From: Ilyonectria destructans | Taxonomy: Eukaryota; Ascomycota; Sordariomycetes; Hypocreales; Nectriaceae | Assembly (NCBI GenBank): GCA_020740775.1 | Contig: JAHEWK010000010.1 | Span: forward strand, 2,232,001-2,296,000 | Direction of reading: 5' to 3' | DNA length: 64,000 bases | In this document: positions 1 to 11,470 of the stretch, in pieces | Numbering within the stretch: position 1 is the stretch's first letter | How the letters are laid out: every line of letters starts with the position of its first letter | Notes under the pieces: generated by a model | Database searches by the model: none | Told to the model about the DNA's origin: nothing | The model's input: only the letters and a program-made list of their open reading frames with translations | Translations under genes and position numbers: made by a program

Positions 1-2267
1 GTTTTCGTCCCCGTCTTGGCAGCTTCAGGCGAGTCATTCGCCCATCATCAGCCCCCGCCATCCTGGCTGATATGTCAAAGCTCCAATACGAGAAGCTTGG
101 AGCAAGTTGAGATCTGAAACCTTGGCGTCTGAAGGGGATCGCATTCCCCGAGCGCCATTACGGATCTGGCCGTTGCGAACCCAGTTGAGAGAACACTGCC
201 GTGGGTTAATTGGGCGAAGTTCGGATTCGTCTTAACCCGCACATGACCGGAGTGAACTTTCCTCGGCAATACCGAGATTTCGAATTCAGTATTAAGCCCT
301 AGATGTAAAGCTGGCTTATTTATCGTGTCAGGGATTTAAGGTCTTTGGAGAAAACAGGGGAAATTGAAGCTTTTCGCTTTTTTTGGGAAAGGGCCCACAG
401 CCGGCTGTCTCCTTTGGGATATCCCACTTTAGCTAGGGCTCTTGGCCTAACTAACAACTGTTTACATCCAGCCGGCGTAGTTTATTTACATAGCTCGCAG
501 GATGCATTAATTCAAATATGTCTCAATTGCTTGAGTTCTAGCAATATCATAAAACAAGCTCACCAGTATTGTCGATAGCTTTGGACGGCGGGAATGTCAC
601 TAGAGGAGTAGCAGATGGCAACTTGCCCGGGAGTATCTCTACCCCTCCAGTGCACTTGCTAAGAGAGCTGCGAAAGATGAAATAAAGCTGTTTTAGGATT
701 TTCCTCACCAAGGACCATCTGTTCTAGCCTATGATCCCTGCATATACTCGGCAATGCATGGTCTTCTGAGACATTTGATCGGACGACAATCCACGATGTC
801 GAATGCACTTGCCAGTCACGTTGCAACAACCCAATTTTAGTTACCCACAATGCTGGTCTTCGACGTGTAGATGGATCTATTGGCCAGAACCTGGCTGTTC
901 CTCATGGCACATCTACCAAACTAGTACGCGTCTGTGTCAATATTGGACAGGCTCGAAAAGTACTGAAGGATTAGTGAAAGTACCACTGGACTTCACAGGA
1001 AAAATAAAATCACTCTCAGACTTGCCAGACTTGCCAGACGTGCCTAGAACGAGTGGGACGCGGTGGCGCAAAGCTGGAAACTCGCCGCCAGCGGAAAAAG
1101 TGCATATTTGGGTGGGTACAATTTCGCAAGACTCTGGGCTTGTCAGTGAAATCAGCCTTCGAAAACGATGCCGGAGTCGTCTTCCCTTAAAAGAGGAACA
1201 CAGGATGCGACGCTTTCTACGACGTACGGAGTCAAGCCCATCTGATTCACCGTTAGCCGACAGCAGTCCTATTTGACAGTTTAGCGGTGTGGCGACGGCG
1301 GTGACACTAATAGTCTAGTTTTGAGACACTGCACACTGTGGCGTATGCAGTGGTGTCCAATTGTTGCCTCGTTACAGGACGGGCTGAAGCCACAGTCAAG
1401 ATGCATCATGTACGTTATCAGCTCTGCATTCTGGAGCGTTCTATTTTGCTGGCTGACTTGACAGCCACCTCACGCGACCAATGGCACAGGGCAAAATGTC
1501 TTGGAAGGCAGACTTTTACGTCGATGGCCCTAAAATATACTCTGGGCTTATTGTGTCCGGTTAGATTGAGTTTAAGAACCCAAGAGAAAGCCTGCGATGA
1601 TTTGCGAGGCTGGCGGTGAAGAGACCCACGCAAGCTGTAGAATGCTGAACAAAAAAGGATCCAAGGTAAATGCAAGTTAATCATGCATTGATTGCAAGCC
1701 TATGGATTTATCTCGAGTCGACTTGTCAAGGGGTATAACGCACCGAGTTCCGTCGCGGTATCGTGGAGCAGCACCACGTGCAACCGCGCAGTTTTATCCT
1801 TGCTGTGAACTCTGAATAGCCGACAAGAATTGCCTGTGGCTTATCCCGCCTTTTCCAAAAGTGCTCTCATTTTTTCATGATCACGTCATATGTTTCAAGC
1901 ACGCTCCAATCGTCGCTCGGAGGATTACTTGGTGGCGTCCTTCTGCTCTATAAAAAGACTAGGCTGTGGTAAAAGCTGTCTGCCAAGTGGGAGAACATGC
2001 AGATCGGCACCGAGCTTTCTCAACTCAAACCATCATGCATAATTGTTCCCCACAGAATCTCAGCCGCATGCGCACAGCTGGAATGTGATGTGTCTAGACG
2101 CTGGTTAGCCTTGCAAGCCCCAGAGCCCCGGGGGACTAGATCTGAGGCCTTTAAGTTAGGTTAACTGCTATGGCATGCGGCTTTAAATGGACTGTACCTC
2201 AGTTTTCATTTAGGATTGAATGGTAGTAGCTATTGCCCTCGAGTATCACGGCTGACTCATTCTTCTG
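1..2267. other. Intergenic, no supportable gene
   Basis: I see no gene I can defend here. Open stretches exist on both strands (for example 803-1276), but they lack recognisable domains and have biased composition typical of chance frames. A TATA-like TATAAAAAG lies at 1949-1957, about 310 bases before the ATG of the downstream DUF6536 gene, and may belong to its promoter. The left end could hold the end of a gene lying outside the window, but nothing shows it. Confidence 0.5.
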
Positions 2268-4851
2268 ATGTGGGAAAAACTAGGAGACGGTTGGCGGCGT
2301 ACCGCTCTGCTCAACACCATCCTCACATGCACCCTCACGGCTTTTGGGGTCATTTTGCTTTCTTACAGTATCTCAAAATCCGGGAGCCTCAGCACCAACT
2401 TCGTCATTACCGAAGGAAGCTGCAAAAAGACCAAATGGGTAAACACATGGCTTCACCTGCTCCTCAACGCTTGCTCCACGGGCATACTGGCTTCATCAAA
2501 TTTCTTCATGCAGGTGTTGAGCTCGCCGACACGAGCCGAAGTTGATAGGGCACACCGAGATAATGTTGCTTTGAAGATTAGCGTGCAATCGATGAGAAAT
2601 CTCTTCCGAGGCTCCGGGATCAAACTCATTTATTGGACGCTCTTCTTTTTGGGCTCATTTCCGCTTCATGTGATATTCAACAGCGCCATCTTTCCGACTG
2701 AATACATGAGCCCCGATTGGAACCTGACAATTGCGGCGGAGGGTTTTATAAGTGGCGCGCCATATTTCGGACCTGGAGCAGGTGTGTGGCTACCAACGAT
2801 CGAAAGCGATCAGTCCTTATTTGATGTTGAGGGATATGGACACAACGAACAACTGTACGACTACTTCAAACCCACCAGTGAGGTTTCCAGGAGGATCGAG
2901 TTCGCGGCCAACCATGCTCAAGATTGGAGACGACTAGAGGTTGCGGATTGTCTGTCCCAATATCAATACTGCAACGGACGCGTCGACTTCCGCGACGTCG
3001 TTATGGTCGTCAAGTCCAAGAACTCGTCAGCCACGGTATCAAACGACACCAGTCTTGGCTGGGGTCGAAGCAGTGTTTTCGTGCCCAGAAACTCATCCGA
3101 CAAAGCCCTCCAGGATCTGTGGGACAAGAATGTTCCTCCAAATTCAACAAACTCTCTCTGGTTTACTACCAGTTGCAAAACGCTTCCCGTCCTGGATGGA
3201 CGCCGATTCGGGTCTTGCGTGCAGAGCTGCGGTGAGGCCCTCGGTAACCAGGGGGCAATGCCCGACTCTCTGCAAATGAAATCACAATCTGCCAGATCAA
3301 TTCCCTCAAGCTACACATTCGAGTTCCTGAATTTGACTTGGACAGAGGGGGTTCGGCCTGACGTTGTTGATGAAAACGCAGTAGTACTTGACCTACAATA
3401 TTGCCTGGTGCAGCAATTCTCACCTACCTGCAAAGTTTGCGTATCAAATATTCTGCTTATGATCGTCGTCACAGCTGCTGCTCTGAAGGCTATCCTCTGC
3501 GTGGCTGCCTTACGCTGCCTATCCAAAGAACATCCCTTTGTCGTGCCTGGTGATGCCATCGCATCTTTTATCCGCTCCCCAGACAGATTCACCATTGGGA
3601 GGTGTACACTGGACAGAGAACTCGAGGATATAACGAAAGATGAAGGATACCCGATGTTGCCTGGACCATTGCACTGGTACACCCAGGACCGGAGATGGTC
3701 ACGGGCTATCGAGGGCATGGTTTTGACCAGGACCTACGTCTTTCTCCTTCTCAACTTCATCTTCCTCGCTGCGATGCTATATGCGTCACAGACTTTGCAT
3801 CCACTCAGTGAACAGAGCCTAACGCATGACGTGGCCAATGGAATTCTCCAGGTTTCTGGAGCAACCGCTGTTGAGTTCATACCGGCTGTTGTAAAGGGGA
3901 ACATGCCACAGCTATTTCTATCAATCTTCTACTTCGACTATAACTCGTTGTTCACTCGTCTCTGTGCTGAGAAGGAGTGGAACTCATACGGAAGAGATTA
4001 TCGTCCACTTCGAGTGACTCAACCGCGGGGGCAGCAACTATCGGCTTATAGACTGCAATTGCCGTATCGATATAGCGTTCCCTTGATCTGCGTGTCCATT
4101 TTGCTGCACTGGCTAGTTTCAAACGCGTTGTACGTGTTTGTGGCTGAAGGCGGTAAGTCTTCTGTATTTATTGAAGGTGCGTCTACCATGTTTGGCGTTT
4201 GACTGGTTATTAGGATACTTCGAACCTCCACTCCAGGATCACGCCATATCACTGAAAACTGGACTCAATGATGACGCTTTTGTCGGCATTGGCTGGTCCG
4301 CTCCAGCATTGCTTGCGCTCCTAGCGGCTGTTTCTGTGATGGTAGTCATTGCCTTGATCCTGATGAGTAGGCATATTAAAAGCCCAATGCCGCTTGCGGG
4401 GAATAACTCACTGGTCTTGTCTGCGGCCTGTCACGTCCCTGTACTTCAGAAGGTGGGTACGTTCGGTTCTGAGGGACATACCTCAGGGGTAGCGAAGCAC
4501 CTCTCCGTATCCACAGAAGAGGTCGATTGGTTCATTGATGATCAAGGCACCACTCAGAGAAACAGTACATCAGGTTCATTTGAGATGGCGAATTTACTTC
4601 CAACTGAATCTAGGGAATTTGATTACACAGTCGACTCCAATTGTGAGTCTTGTATTCTGAAGCCTCAGATCCTGGACGCAGAGCAATACTTGCTTCAGGT
4701 CTCACAAAGCTCAGTTCGTTGGGGAGAAGTTATTACGAAGGAATGTGGGAATGGGGAGTATACTAACGTGAAGGAGATTATAGCACACTTGAGTTTCGGC
4801 ACAAGGCAACACCATGTCAAGGAACCGGTAAATGGGAAGTTATATAGATAG
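2268..4851 (+). CDS. DUF6536 multi-pass membrane protein
   Basis: Two exons, 2268-4152 and 4214-4851, encode about 840 residues. The intron (4153-4213) has a GTAAGT donor and TTAG acceptor and restores the frame across a split Gly codon. The N-terminus has the GWRRTALLNTILTC signature I associate with fungal DUF6536 proteins, starting with a membrane segment. Further hydrophobic segments lie near residues 50-70, 120-135, 385-410, 485-510, 600-625 and just after the intron, with a large Cys-containing loop between the second and third groups. The C-terminal 170 residues are hydrophilic and presumably cytoplasmic. Function is unknown; the family is fungal and of unknown role. ATG 2268 was chosen because it sits directly before the conserved start; a different-frame ATG at 2216 lies upstream. 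Convergent with the next gene. Confidence 0.85.
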
Positions 4852-5069
4852 AATCAGTTAATAATAACCATATGCGGTAACTTAAGGCTATTTAGCAGAG
4901 ACGATATTTTCATAAATTAATCTCACACTTATAGAGCAGTTAATAATAGCATAGATATTTTCTTCATAATATTCGTATAAATCTACACGTATCAAACCCG
5001 TTGTTTCCTGTATCATATTGACTCAACTCTTGAGATTATTATTATAGTCTGTTATCCCATTCATAAGAG

Positions 5070-6374
5070 CTACCTGTCTTCAAACAGAACACGGCACTTA
5101 CATCCAAACAGGTCTTGAATATTCGTTTTGACCATCTTGCCTAAGAAATAGTTCATTTCCATCCCTAGAGCCTGTCCCATCATTGCGCATCCGATAATTA
5201 ATCGCCAGCAATATTTCAAATATTTGTCTAGCTCGACACGGTTTTCCGGGTGCAAAGGGTGATTTGGGACTGGAAGACGCCGTTGCGGAGAGTATGAAGC
5301 CCTTTCAAGAATGGAGTTGGACAATTCCACTGGGAAACCCTTTTGGCACAAGACCCATCTAACATGTGATATATCGCCGGAACTCGGTTGGAATGCAACA
5401 GGCTTTTCAAAGGCCATAAAGTCGTTGTAAGACATTAGTCCATATGGGTAGTAACTCAGTCTCGGATATCGGCCCTCGAGAAGGTGACCCCAACGTTTCA
5501 TGTCGCGGGGTTCGGGGTGATTGCTGAACTGGCCGTTTTCGATACCATAGAATTGTCGATGCAGATAAGTGGGAACATCAGACGCTGTCCAGCCGGATTT
5601 GGTGCAACGATGAACGACGTACTGATAGACCTTGGTGGACGTGTAGTCGTTAATGGAAGCTCCCGCCTTGTCCCAAGTCTCTGGGAAGCAGTGCAAGACG
5701 TTGAGAAGAATGTAGCTGTACATGGCGAGCCTACAGATCTCGCCCCATCCGACATCTGAAATCTCGCATTGACATATCGATTGTTCCCACCAGCGGCTTA
5801 AGTGGACACGTGGACCAGCGCAGATGCGAAAAAGCGACTCCATTTCTCCGTAGAGCAGCAACGTCTTGACAATCTCGACGCTAAAAAGTCCATCTCCGTT
5901 ACAGGTGAAGAAGTTGTAGCAAGGGTTGTTCGAGTATTGTTCCTGGAAAGCAGACAGTTTTCTCCGTTTGAACGGCAGAGGGCATTGGCATATTGTCGTC
6001 TCATCGTCGTGCTGGCATAGCTCCTTTCTCTGTGGGTGTTGAACGGGTCCGAACTCGTCTTCCGAGGTGTGATCGAGGCGCCATCGGTAGACGGTCGCTT
6101 CAATCTTCTTGGCCACAAGATCGGTCAAGACGATGCTGTCTTTTTCCGGGTTGGAATCCGCGACACATGTCTCGGAATACTTGGCCCCATCACAACGTGC
6201 GTGATCCAGAACGTTGGTGACAAAAGCATTGGTGAAGTAGGTCAGCTTCTTGATGGTGTCTGGCTGTTTTCGTACATGAAAATTCTCAGCATCGTGTTGG
6301 CAAGGATTGACTTTCTTCAGTTGAAGGGTTGCGGCCAAGACGTTCCAGGGTATATTGTGTGCTTGGTGCGCCAT
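5070..6374 (-). CDS. Hypothetical fungal protein, about 434 aa
   Basis: One uninterrupted frame of 434 residues. No catalytic motif is visible. The C-terminal part has the pattern RRLPVPNHPLHPENRVELDK followed by a hydrophobic KYCWRLIIGCAMMGQALGM segment, which I recall as typical of an uncharacterised family widespread in Pezizomycotina. The middle has a Cys/His-rich stretch (CQHDDETTICQCP) and a basic KRRK motif that could be a nuclear signal. Acidic, basic and aromatic residues are mixed, there is no signal peptide and no clear membrane span, so it is probably soluble. It faces the MFS gene across a 1-kb divergent promoter region. I cannot assign a function. Confidence 0.7.
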   Translation of the reverse strand: MAHQAHNIPWNVLAATLQLKKVNPCQHDAENFHVRKQPDTIKKLTYFTNAFVTNVLDHARCDGAKYSETCVADSNPEKDSIVLTDLVAKKIEATVYRWRLDHTSEDEFGPVQHPQRKELCQHDDETTICQCPLPFKRRKLSAFQEQYSNNPCYNFFTCNGDGLFSVEIVKTLLLYGEMESLFRICAGPRVHLSRWWEQSICQCEISDVGWGEICRLAMYSYILLNVLHCFPETWDKAGASINDYTSTKVYQYVVHRCTKSGWTASDVPTYLHRQFYGIENGQFSNHPEPRDMKRWGHLLEGRYPRLSYYPYGLMSYNDFMAFEKPVAFQPSSGDISHVRWVLCQKGFPVELSNSILERASYSPQRRLPVPNHPLHPENRVELDKYLKYCWRLIIGCAMMGQALGMEMNYFLGKMVKTNIQDLFGCKCRVLFEDR

Positions 6375-7407
6375 TTGTTATGTTGATGTCAGATTGAGGC
6401 GCTCCAGCCGTTTGCTGAGGCTTAACGCTGACATCAATTCAAAACCAGGGTCACGTGTTTGTATGAATGATAAATATTCGTGAGTGGTGAAATTCCTCAA
6501 TTGTTAACGCAGTGGTCGCTTCAAATCGGATGCGGCCTTCCGTAACGTGGCACCACTGGTGGTATATCCAACCATCCCACAGAATCCCAAAAAGATCAAT
6601 GGCACAAGCAATTTCTTACCTTTGAGCTGACTTGTGATACAAGTTAACTAAGCAGCCGTTTTTCGTATCGGAATGGAGTGGGCCTATATCCGGGGACCTT
6701 TGGTCGGCGGCCATCGGCAAGGCCGTGGCATTCGCCGAACGTCTTATGGTAAAGCCAATAGACACTGCCTGGACCATCCGCATGGGTACATGGTCGGCGA
6801 GGTGCGGGGAGGCAGTGGACGCCAAGGGAAATGCACTTTGGTCGGCGGGATTAATATGACCATTTTGGAGATAGCATAGTGAAACCACCTTCCTTCTTGA
6901 GACAGGAAGAAAATGGATATTTTTGGCACGTTAGTACACCTCATAAATTCTTCAATTTACACAAGCACGGGCATATTTGGTCTAAAATAAACAAGTTACA
7001 TCACCGATATCTCATTCCATACATTTTGTTTCCACCGATCGTACAAGGGCTACAATCGCTGGTGATTACTTCTGGGATCATTATGGAACTATCTGTGCAG
7101 GAAATCAATTGATCCAGCCGGTATCGCCGTCTACGTAAGATGCAGGTCGGCCCGCTTATGTCATTTCTTAGCAGCCTTTGACTGGGTAAATCAAAAGTTC
7201 TGGTTGAAAAGCCTAAGCCCTCTTGTTTGCCGGTATACAAAATATACAGCATAGTCCTTTGCTTTTATTTTCACTGATCTTCAATATTCTGCATCGACAT
7301 TGTCCTACACTTTGCTCTACCAGTGGTCCGCAGACCGCAAACGACAGCCGGCGAGTAGTGTCTTTGTCTTCTAACGACTTCAATTTTGGCCACGGGTTAA
7401 AGGAAAA
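6375..7407. promoter_or_regulatory. Divergent promoter region with repeated 12-mer
   Basis: This 1-kb stretch separates the minus-strand hypothetical gene from the plus-strand MFS gene. It holds two exact copies of TTTGGTCGGCGG, at 6699-6710 and 6837-6848, with a partial copy (TGGTCGGCGA, 6791-6800) between them. Direct repeats like this in a shared upstream region are candidate transcription-factor sites. No gene is supported inside the region. Confidence 0.4.
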
Positions 7408-9074
7408 ATGATTCAAGCGTCCAAAGTAATACAAGTCTCCGATTTAAATCCAAACGGTAAGAGCGAATTCTATCCGATGAGGGAAAAGGAGCCATTTAAC
7501 ATCCTGAAAACAGACGGGTCGGATCAGAATGCGCAACTCCCCGATGACCAACTCCTCCAAAAGCGGTTCGCTCAACCGGACGACGAAGAATTCCTCGAAT
7601 CATCGAATCCTGTGTCAGAAATACGCGAGAAGTGGAACAGCCCTGGTGGGAATATAGGTAGACTCGCCTTTGCCTTTCTATCCTTTATAGTTGCGGGTAT
7701 GAGCGACGCAGTTGTTGGGGTATAGTCACTTTATGGCCAAACGCACTTGACCAATGGCTAACCGACGTGTCCAGGCGTTGCTGCCCTCCGTAAGTCGAAT
7801 GTCTGTTAATCATGCGAACTATTACTCATATTGGTACAGATCGAGTCCTACTATAAGCTTGACTATTCCACCATCTCCCTCGTGTTTCTCACTCCATTCT
7901 TCGGCTACTCAATCGCCGCATTCATGTGTTCTCGAATTCACATGAGATGGGGCCAGCGTGGGATTGCTATTTTGGCACCAATTTGTCATGTTGTGACATT
8001 TGTCGTACTTGCAGTCCATCCCCCGTTTCCCGTATTGATTGTGGGCAACGCGTTCAGTGGATTTGGAAATGGTCTTACAGACGCCTGCTTTCCGGCCTGG
8101 GTTGGAGGGATGCATAGAGGCAGCACACTCCAAGGGTTCTTAACCGCTTGTTACTCGATCGGAGCTCTTTGCGCACCGTTAGTGGCCGCTGTGATGATTT
8201 CCAGAGCTGGCCTGCCTTGGTATACCTTCTACTATATTATGGTAAAAGCCCATCGTTCTTGTTGTAATTCCACTAACTTTGACTGTAGGTTGGGCTCTCT
8301 GTATTGGAGCTCTGCGGCCTGGTGGTGTGCTTCTGGAGATGCGACGGCCCCTCGTATCGAGCTTCGCAACCGCAAAATACCTCTGGATCGTCAGGTTTTG
8401 GTGTAAGAGCCGCGATCAAGAACAAGGTTGCATGGATTGTCGCGTTGTTCTTTTTCGTCGATACTGGAGTGATGAGTACACAACTTCCACAAGCCCCATG
8501 TAGGACAGAACCCGGAAATCACTGACTTCGGAGTTTAGCTGGGATCGGTGGCTGGACCGTCACGTATATGCTGCGCGTCCGAGGCGCATCCCTGTACGCT
8601 TCTGGCCTGTCTGTATCCGGATATTGGCTTGGCATGGCTCTAGGAAGAGCGATCTTGGGCTTTGTCAATGAAAAATTTGGCATTAGAATATGCACCGCCA
8701 TCTATCTATGCATCTGCATTGGCATCGAGCTCATTCTCTGGTTGGTACCGAATTTCGAAGTGTCAGCTGTTTCTGTGGCTCTTCTTGGTTTCTTTCTTGG
8801 GCCAATGTATCCAGGAGGGGTCATGATGGCCACGGAGCTGCTTCCAAAGAGTATGCATGTGAGCGCCATTGGGTTTGCTATTGCCATTGGGGGTATTGGT
8901 GGCACCGTTTTCCCATACGCAATTGGCGCCGTGGCTTCTCACAGCAATGTTGCGGTTCTTCAACCAATTATTCTGAGCCTCCTTGTGTTGGAGACTATTG
9001 TCTGGTTCTGTTTGCCAGGCTTTGCGAAACAGATTAAGCGAATGATTTCGCAGACGAGATTTGAAAAGATATAG
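7408..9074 (+). CDS. MFS transporter, BSC6/fucose-permease-like
   Basis: Five exons: 7408-7719, 7775-7789, 7840-8241, 8289-8475 and 8539-9074, giving about 483 residues. Exon 2 is only 15 nt (ALLPS) but is needed to keep the conserved start of the first loop. The last two introns (8242-8288 and 8476-8538) are set by frame and by the run TGIGGWTVTYMLRVRGASLY in the second half. The N-terminal 80 residues are hydrophilic; about 11-12 hydrophobic segments follow, and the second half contains the G-rich WLGMALGRAILGFV and the FLGPMYPGGVMMATELLP motif typical of fungal BSC6-type major facilitator proteins. Likely a plasma-membrane or vacuolar solute transporter with unknown substrate. Convergent with the next SDR gene. 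Confidence 0.85.
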
Positions 9075-9413
9075 GTGCGAATGTTAGACATGCAATAGAG
9101 ATGAAATACTATATTAGAACGTTCGGACAATTTTGGAGGGTTTAATTTTCATATTTTAAGGGTCCATTATAATGTTTCACAGCCAGTTCCACGGTTGCCG
9201 TCGCGTCCTTATCGACCTTACCAAAATACAAGGCCAAGCAACCAAATTTCCGTTCGCTCTGGTAGCCCTCGGAAGAGTGAGAGGCAAAAATAGTGCTAGA
9301 TCTCTACTAATTGATTACATTGGGAAAAATAGCAACTTAATAACGGCACCGAGAAAGCCACCACTGGAAGTGTAGAGTTGAATACAGGAAGCCCAAATCA
9401 TCTTCTAAACCCA
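9075..9413. other. Intergenic between convergent 3' ends
   Basis: AT-rich just after the MFS stop codon (about 9090-9180) and otherwise featureless. It presumably holds the 3' untranslated regions of the two convergent genes. No separate gene is seen. Confidence 0.5.
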
Positions 9414-10544
9414 TTACTTCTGCGCAGCATTTGCGTTCTCCTTGTCAATCCGATCCAATATCTCCATCGTGTGATCCCAGATCCTCTTGCTTGTATCCTC
9501 CTTGCGAAGATTTTCGTATCTGATGCCTTTAGCCGCATCCGCCCTTTGTCCAACGCCATATGATCCGCCACCAGCCTCTTCCTTCGTGCTCAAGGTCGCC
9601 TTAGCACTGTCGACCGTTCCCTTGGCCGGGAAATTAGAGGTTGCGAGATAGACCATCACCTGTCCACAGTCATCTGACGACGTCATGTACAGCCAAGCCA
9701 ACGGCTTCAAAATCTTCCACACAAATTTAAACCAGGTGGGCATGTCAGGGCTGGTGAATCCGGGCCCATCAACCAGACCCGGGTAGATGTGCGTCAGACT
9801 TAGCTTCCCAGCATACTTATCCGCAAGGTCTTCGAAGACAAAAGTCTTCATGAAACAGGTGTGCTTGCGCACGCTGCTAACTCCGTAGGCTGAATCAGGT
9901 GGGCAACCGACGGGCCAATCCCCTGGTGAAGTCCCGTCCTCGAATCCACCTGCGTAGACCGAGATGACGTGGCCGGGCAACGGGGATGCAGTCAGAAGAG
10001 GCATGAGCCGCATGATGAACCTGATCCTCGAGTAATAAGTCGTTGAAATGAAGGAATCCAGACCTTCTGGGGTAGCTAGAGCAGAGAGTAGTCAGTATCT
10101 AAAGATGCAACGAGCAACACGAGACTGGAATTTGACATTTAGTCACTCACTCTTCCGTTCCTTCAGGATGGGATAGCAGTACGTCATATAAAGAAGATCC
10201 AACCGAACTGGTCCACCATGGAAAGGATCCTCAGTCTCCTGCCGGATGATCTCTGCAGAGCAACGGTCGACCTCACTAATTAGTGCAAGGTCACTGGCCT
10301 TCACAAAGCGCCAGTCCGAGCCAGGGCTGATCTTTTGTGATTCGGACATGACGGATTCGGCGCGCGTGGTGTTGCGGCCGACAATGTACACGCGCAGCTT
10401 TGACCCATGTTGTGCAAAAGTGGTCGCCAGTGCATTGGCGATGTATTCACCAATTCCGGTTGTCCCCCCAGGAAGAGCCACGACCAGAGGCGATCCTTTG
10501 GGCAGCTCGGATATAGCAGCACGGATCTCTGTGATGCTAGGCAT
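9414..10544 (-). CDS. Short-chain dehydrogenase-like protein
   Basis: Two exons, 10151-10544 and 9414-10075, give about 351 residues; the intron (10076-10150) starts GTGAGT and ends TAG. The N-terminus has a nucleotide-binding Gly motif, LPGGTTGIGEYIANALA, followed by VYIVGRN (NADP-binding region). The second half has TYYSRIRFI, HVISVYAGG and HIYPGLVDGPG, which place it in the atypical fungal SDR group often seen near secondary-metabolism genes. The canonical YxxxK catalytic motif is not obvious (AYGVSSVRKH instead), so catalysis may be altered. Probably a cytosolic NADP-dependent oxidoreductase; substrate unknown. Confidence 0.8.
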
Positions 10545-11470
10545 GTTGGTCGTGGTGCCTTAGAAATTCTGGTGGTGTGGTTCGAGGGATACGGTTGGAA
10601 GTACGAGAAAGGTAATCGCGATGGATCTGATTGCAATTGATGAAGAAGCATAAACAGAACTTAAAGCTGTCCGATAACTTACGGTGCAGCCTCTACGAAG
10701 GGGCCACGTCCAGCTTATTTATTCTGCAGTGGGACTTGGCATTCGGGCTCACAAGTAGTGACGTTCTCCTTCAAGTTTAGTGAGAAATAGAACGGAGATG
10801 TTGGTGCCGCTGCCCATGCGAAACAACCAATAGGGAGGTAATGCGTATACGAAGAAAGGTTAGTGTGTTTTCGCCTACAGCCTATTCCATCAACAACACG
10901 TCATCACAAGGTCGTCAGCGAGCGAATTTCCGCTGTGTTAAGAAGCTACAGGGGAATATTGGGGGTACAATCTCAATGGGTTTAATTCATTCGTCACCTT
11001 GCCCCCCGCTCTACATACCTTATGTCCACAGGAACATAATCGCCGGGCTAAAGACCGACCGAAATCTGTAGTAGCACCGCAAATTGTCAATCATTCACGG
11101 ATACAATAAATGCAGCGGGTTTATTATTGGCTGACGTGCGAACGAGACTAAAGTCTCACAATTCTGTTCATCTCATGTGATGTGCGCAGGACAGGGAGAC
11201 AAAAAATGCGCTACTCCGTTCCGTTGATACGGCGCATCTGAAACCGTCACGTCAGTCTGGCTCAGTGCATAATCTGCGATATATAGAAGTGGCCCTGACA
11301 TCCCTGATCCGAATCATTGGGCGATGTACAGCGCAGGATGGTGTTGAAGATGCGCAAGCAGGAAGAACGAGATTGATGAACACACTACATAATGTGATAG
11401 AGAATAAATACAACTGGATAATCCATGATGTTGTTGAAGGTAAAGGGCAATGCCTCTCCCCAGAGTCGTC
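10545..11470. other. Intergenic, no gene seen
   Basis: This lies upstream of the SDR start and downstream of the F-box-like gene. No conserved frame, RNA gene or repeat was noticed. Confidence 0.5.

Noticed and set aside
803..1276. 157-codon open frame in the first 2 kb
   Set aside because: No domain, no signal or membrane pattern and a composition unlike the real genes; short frames of this size are expected by chance.
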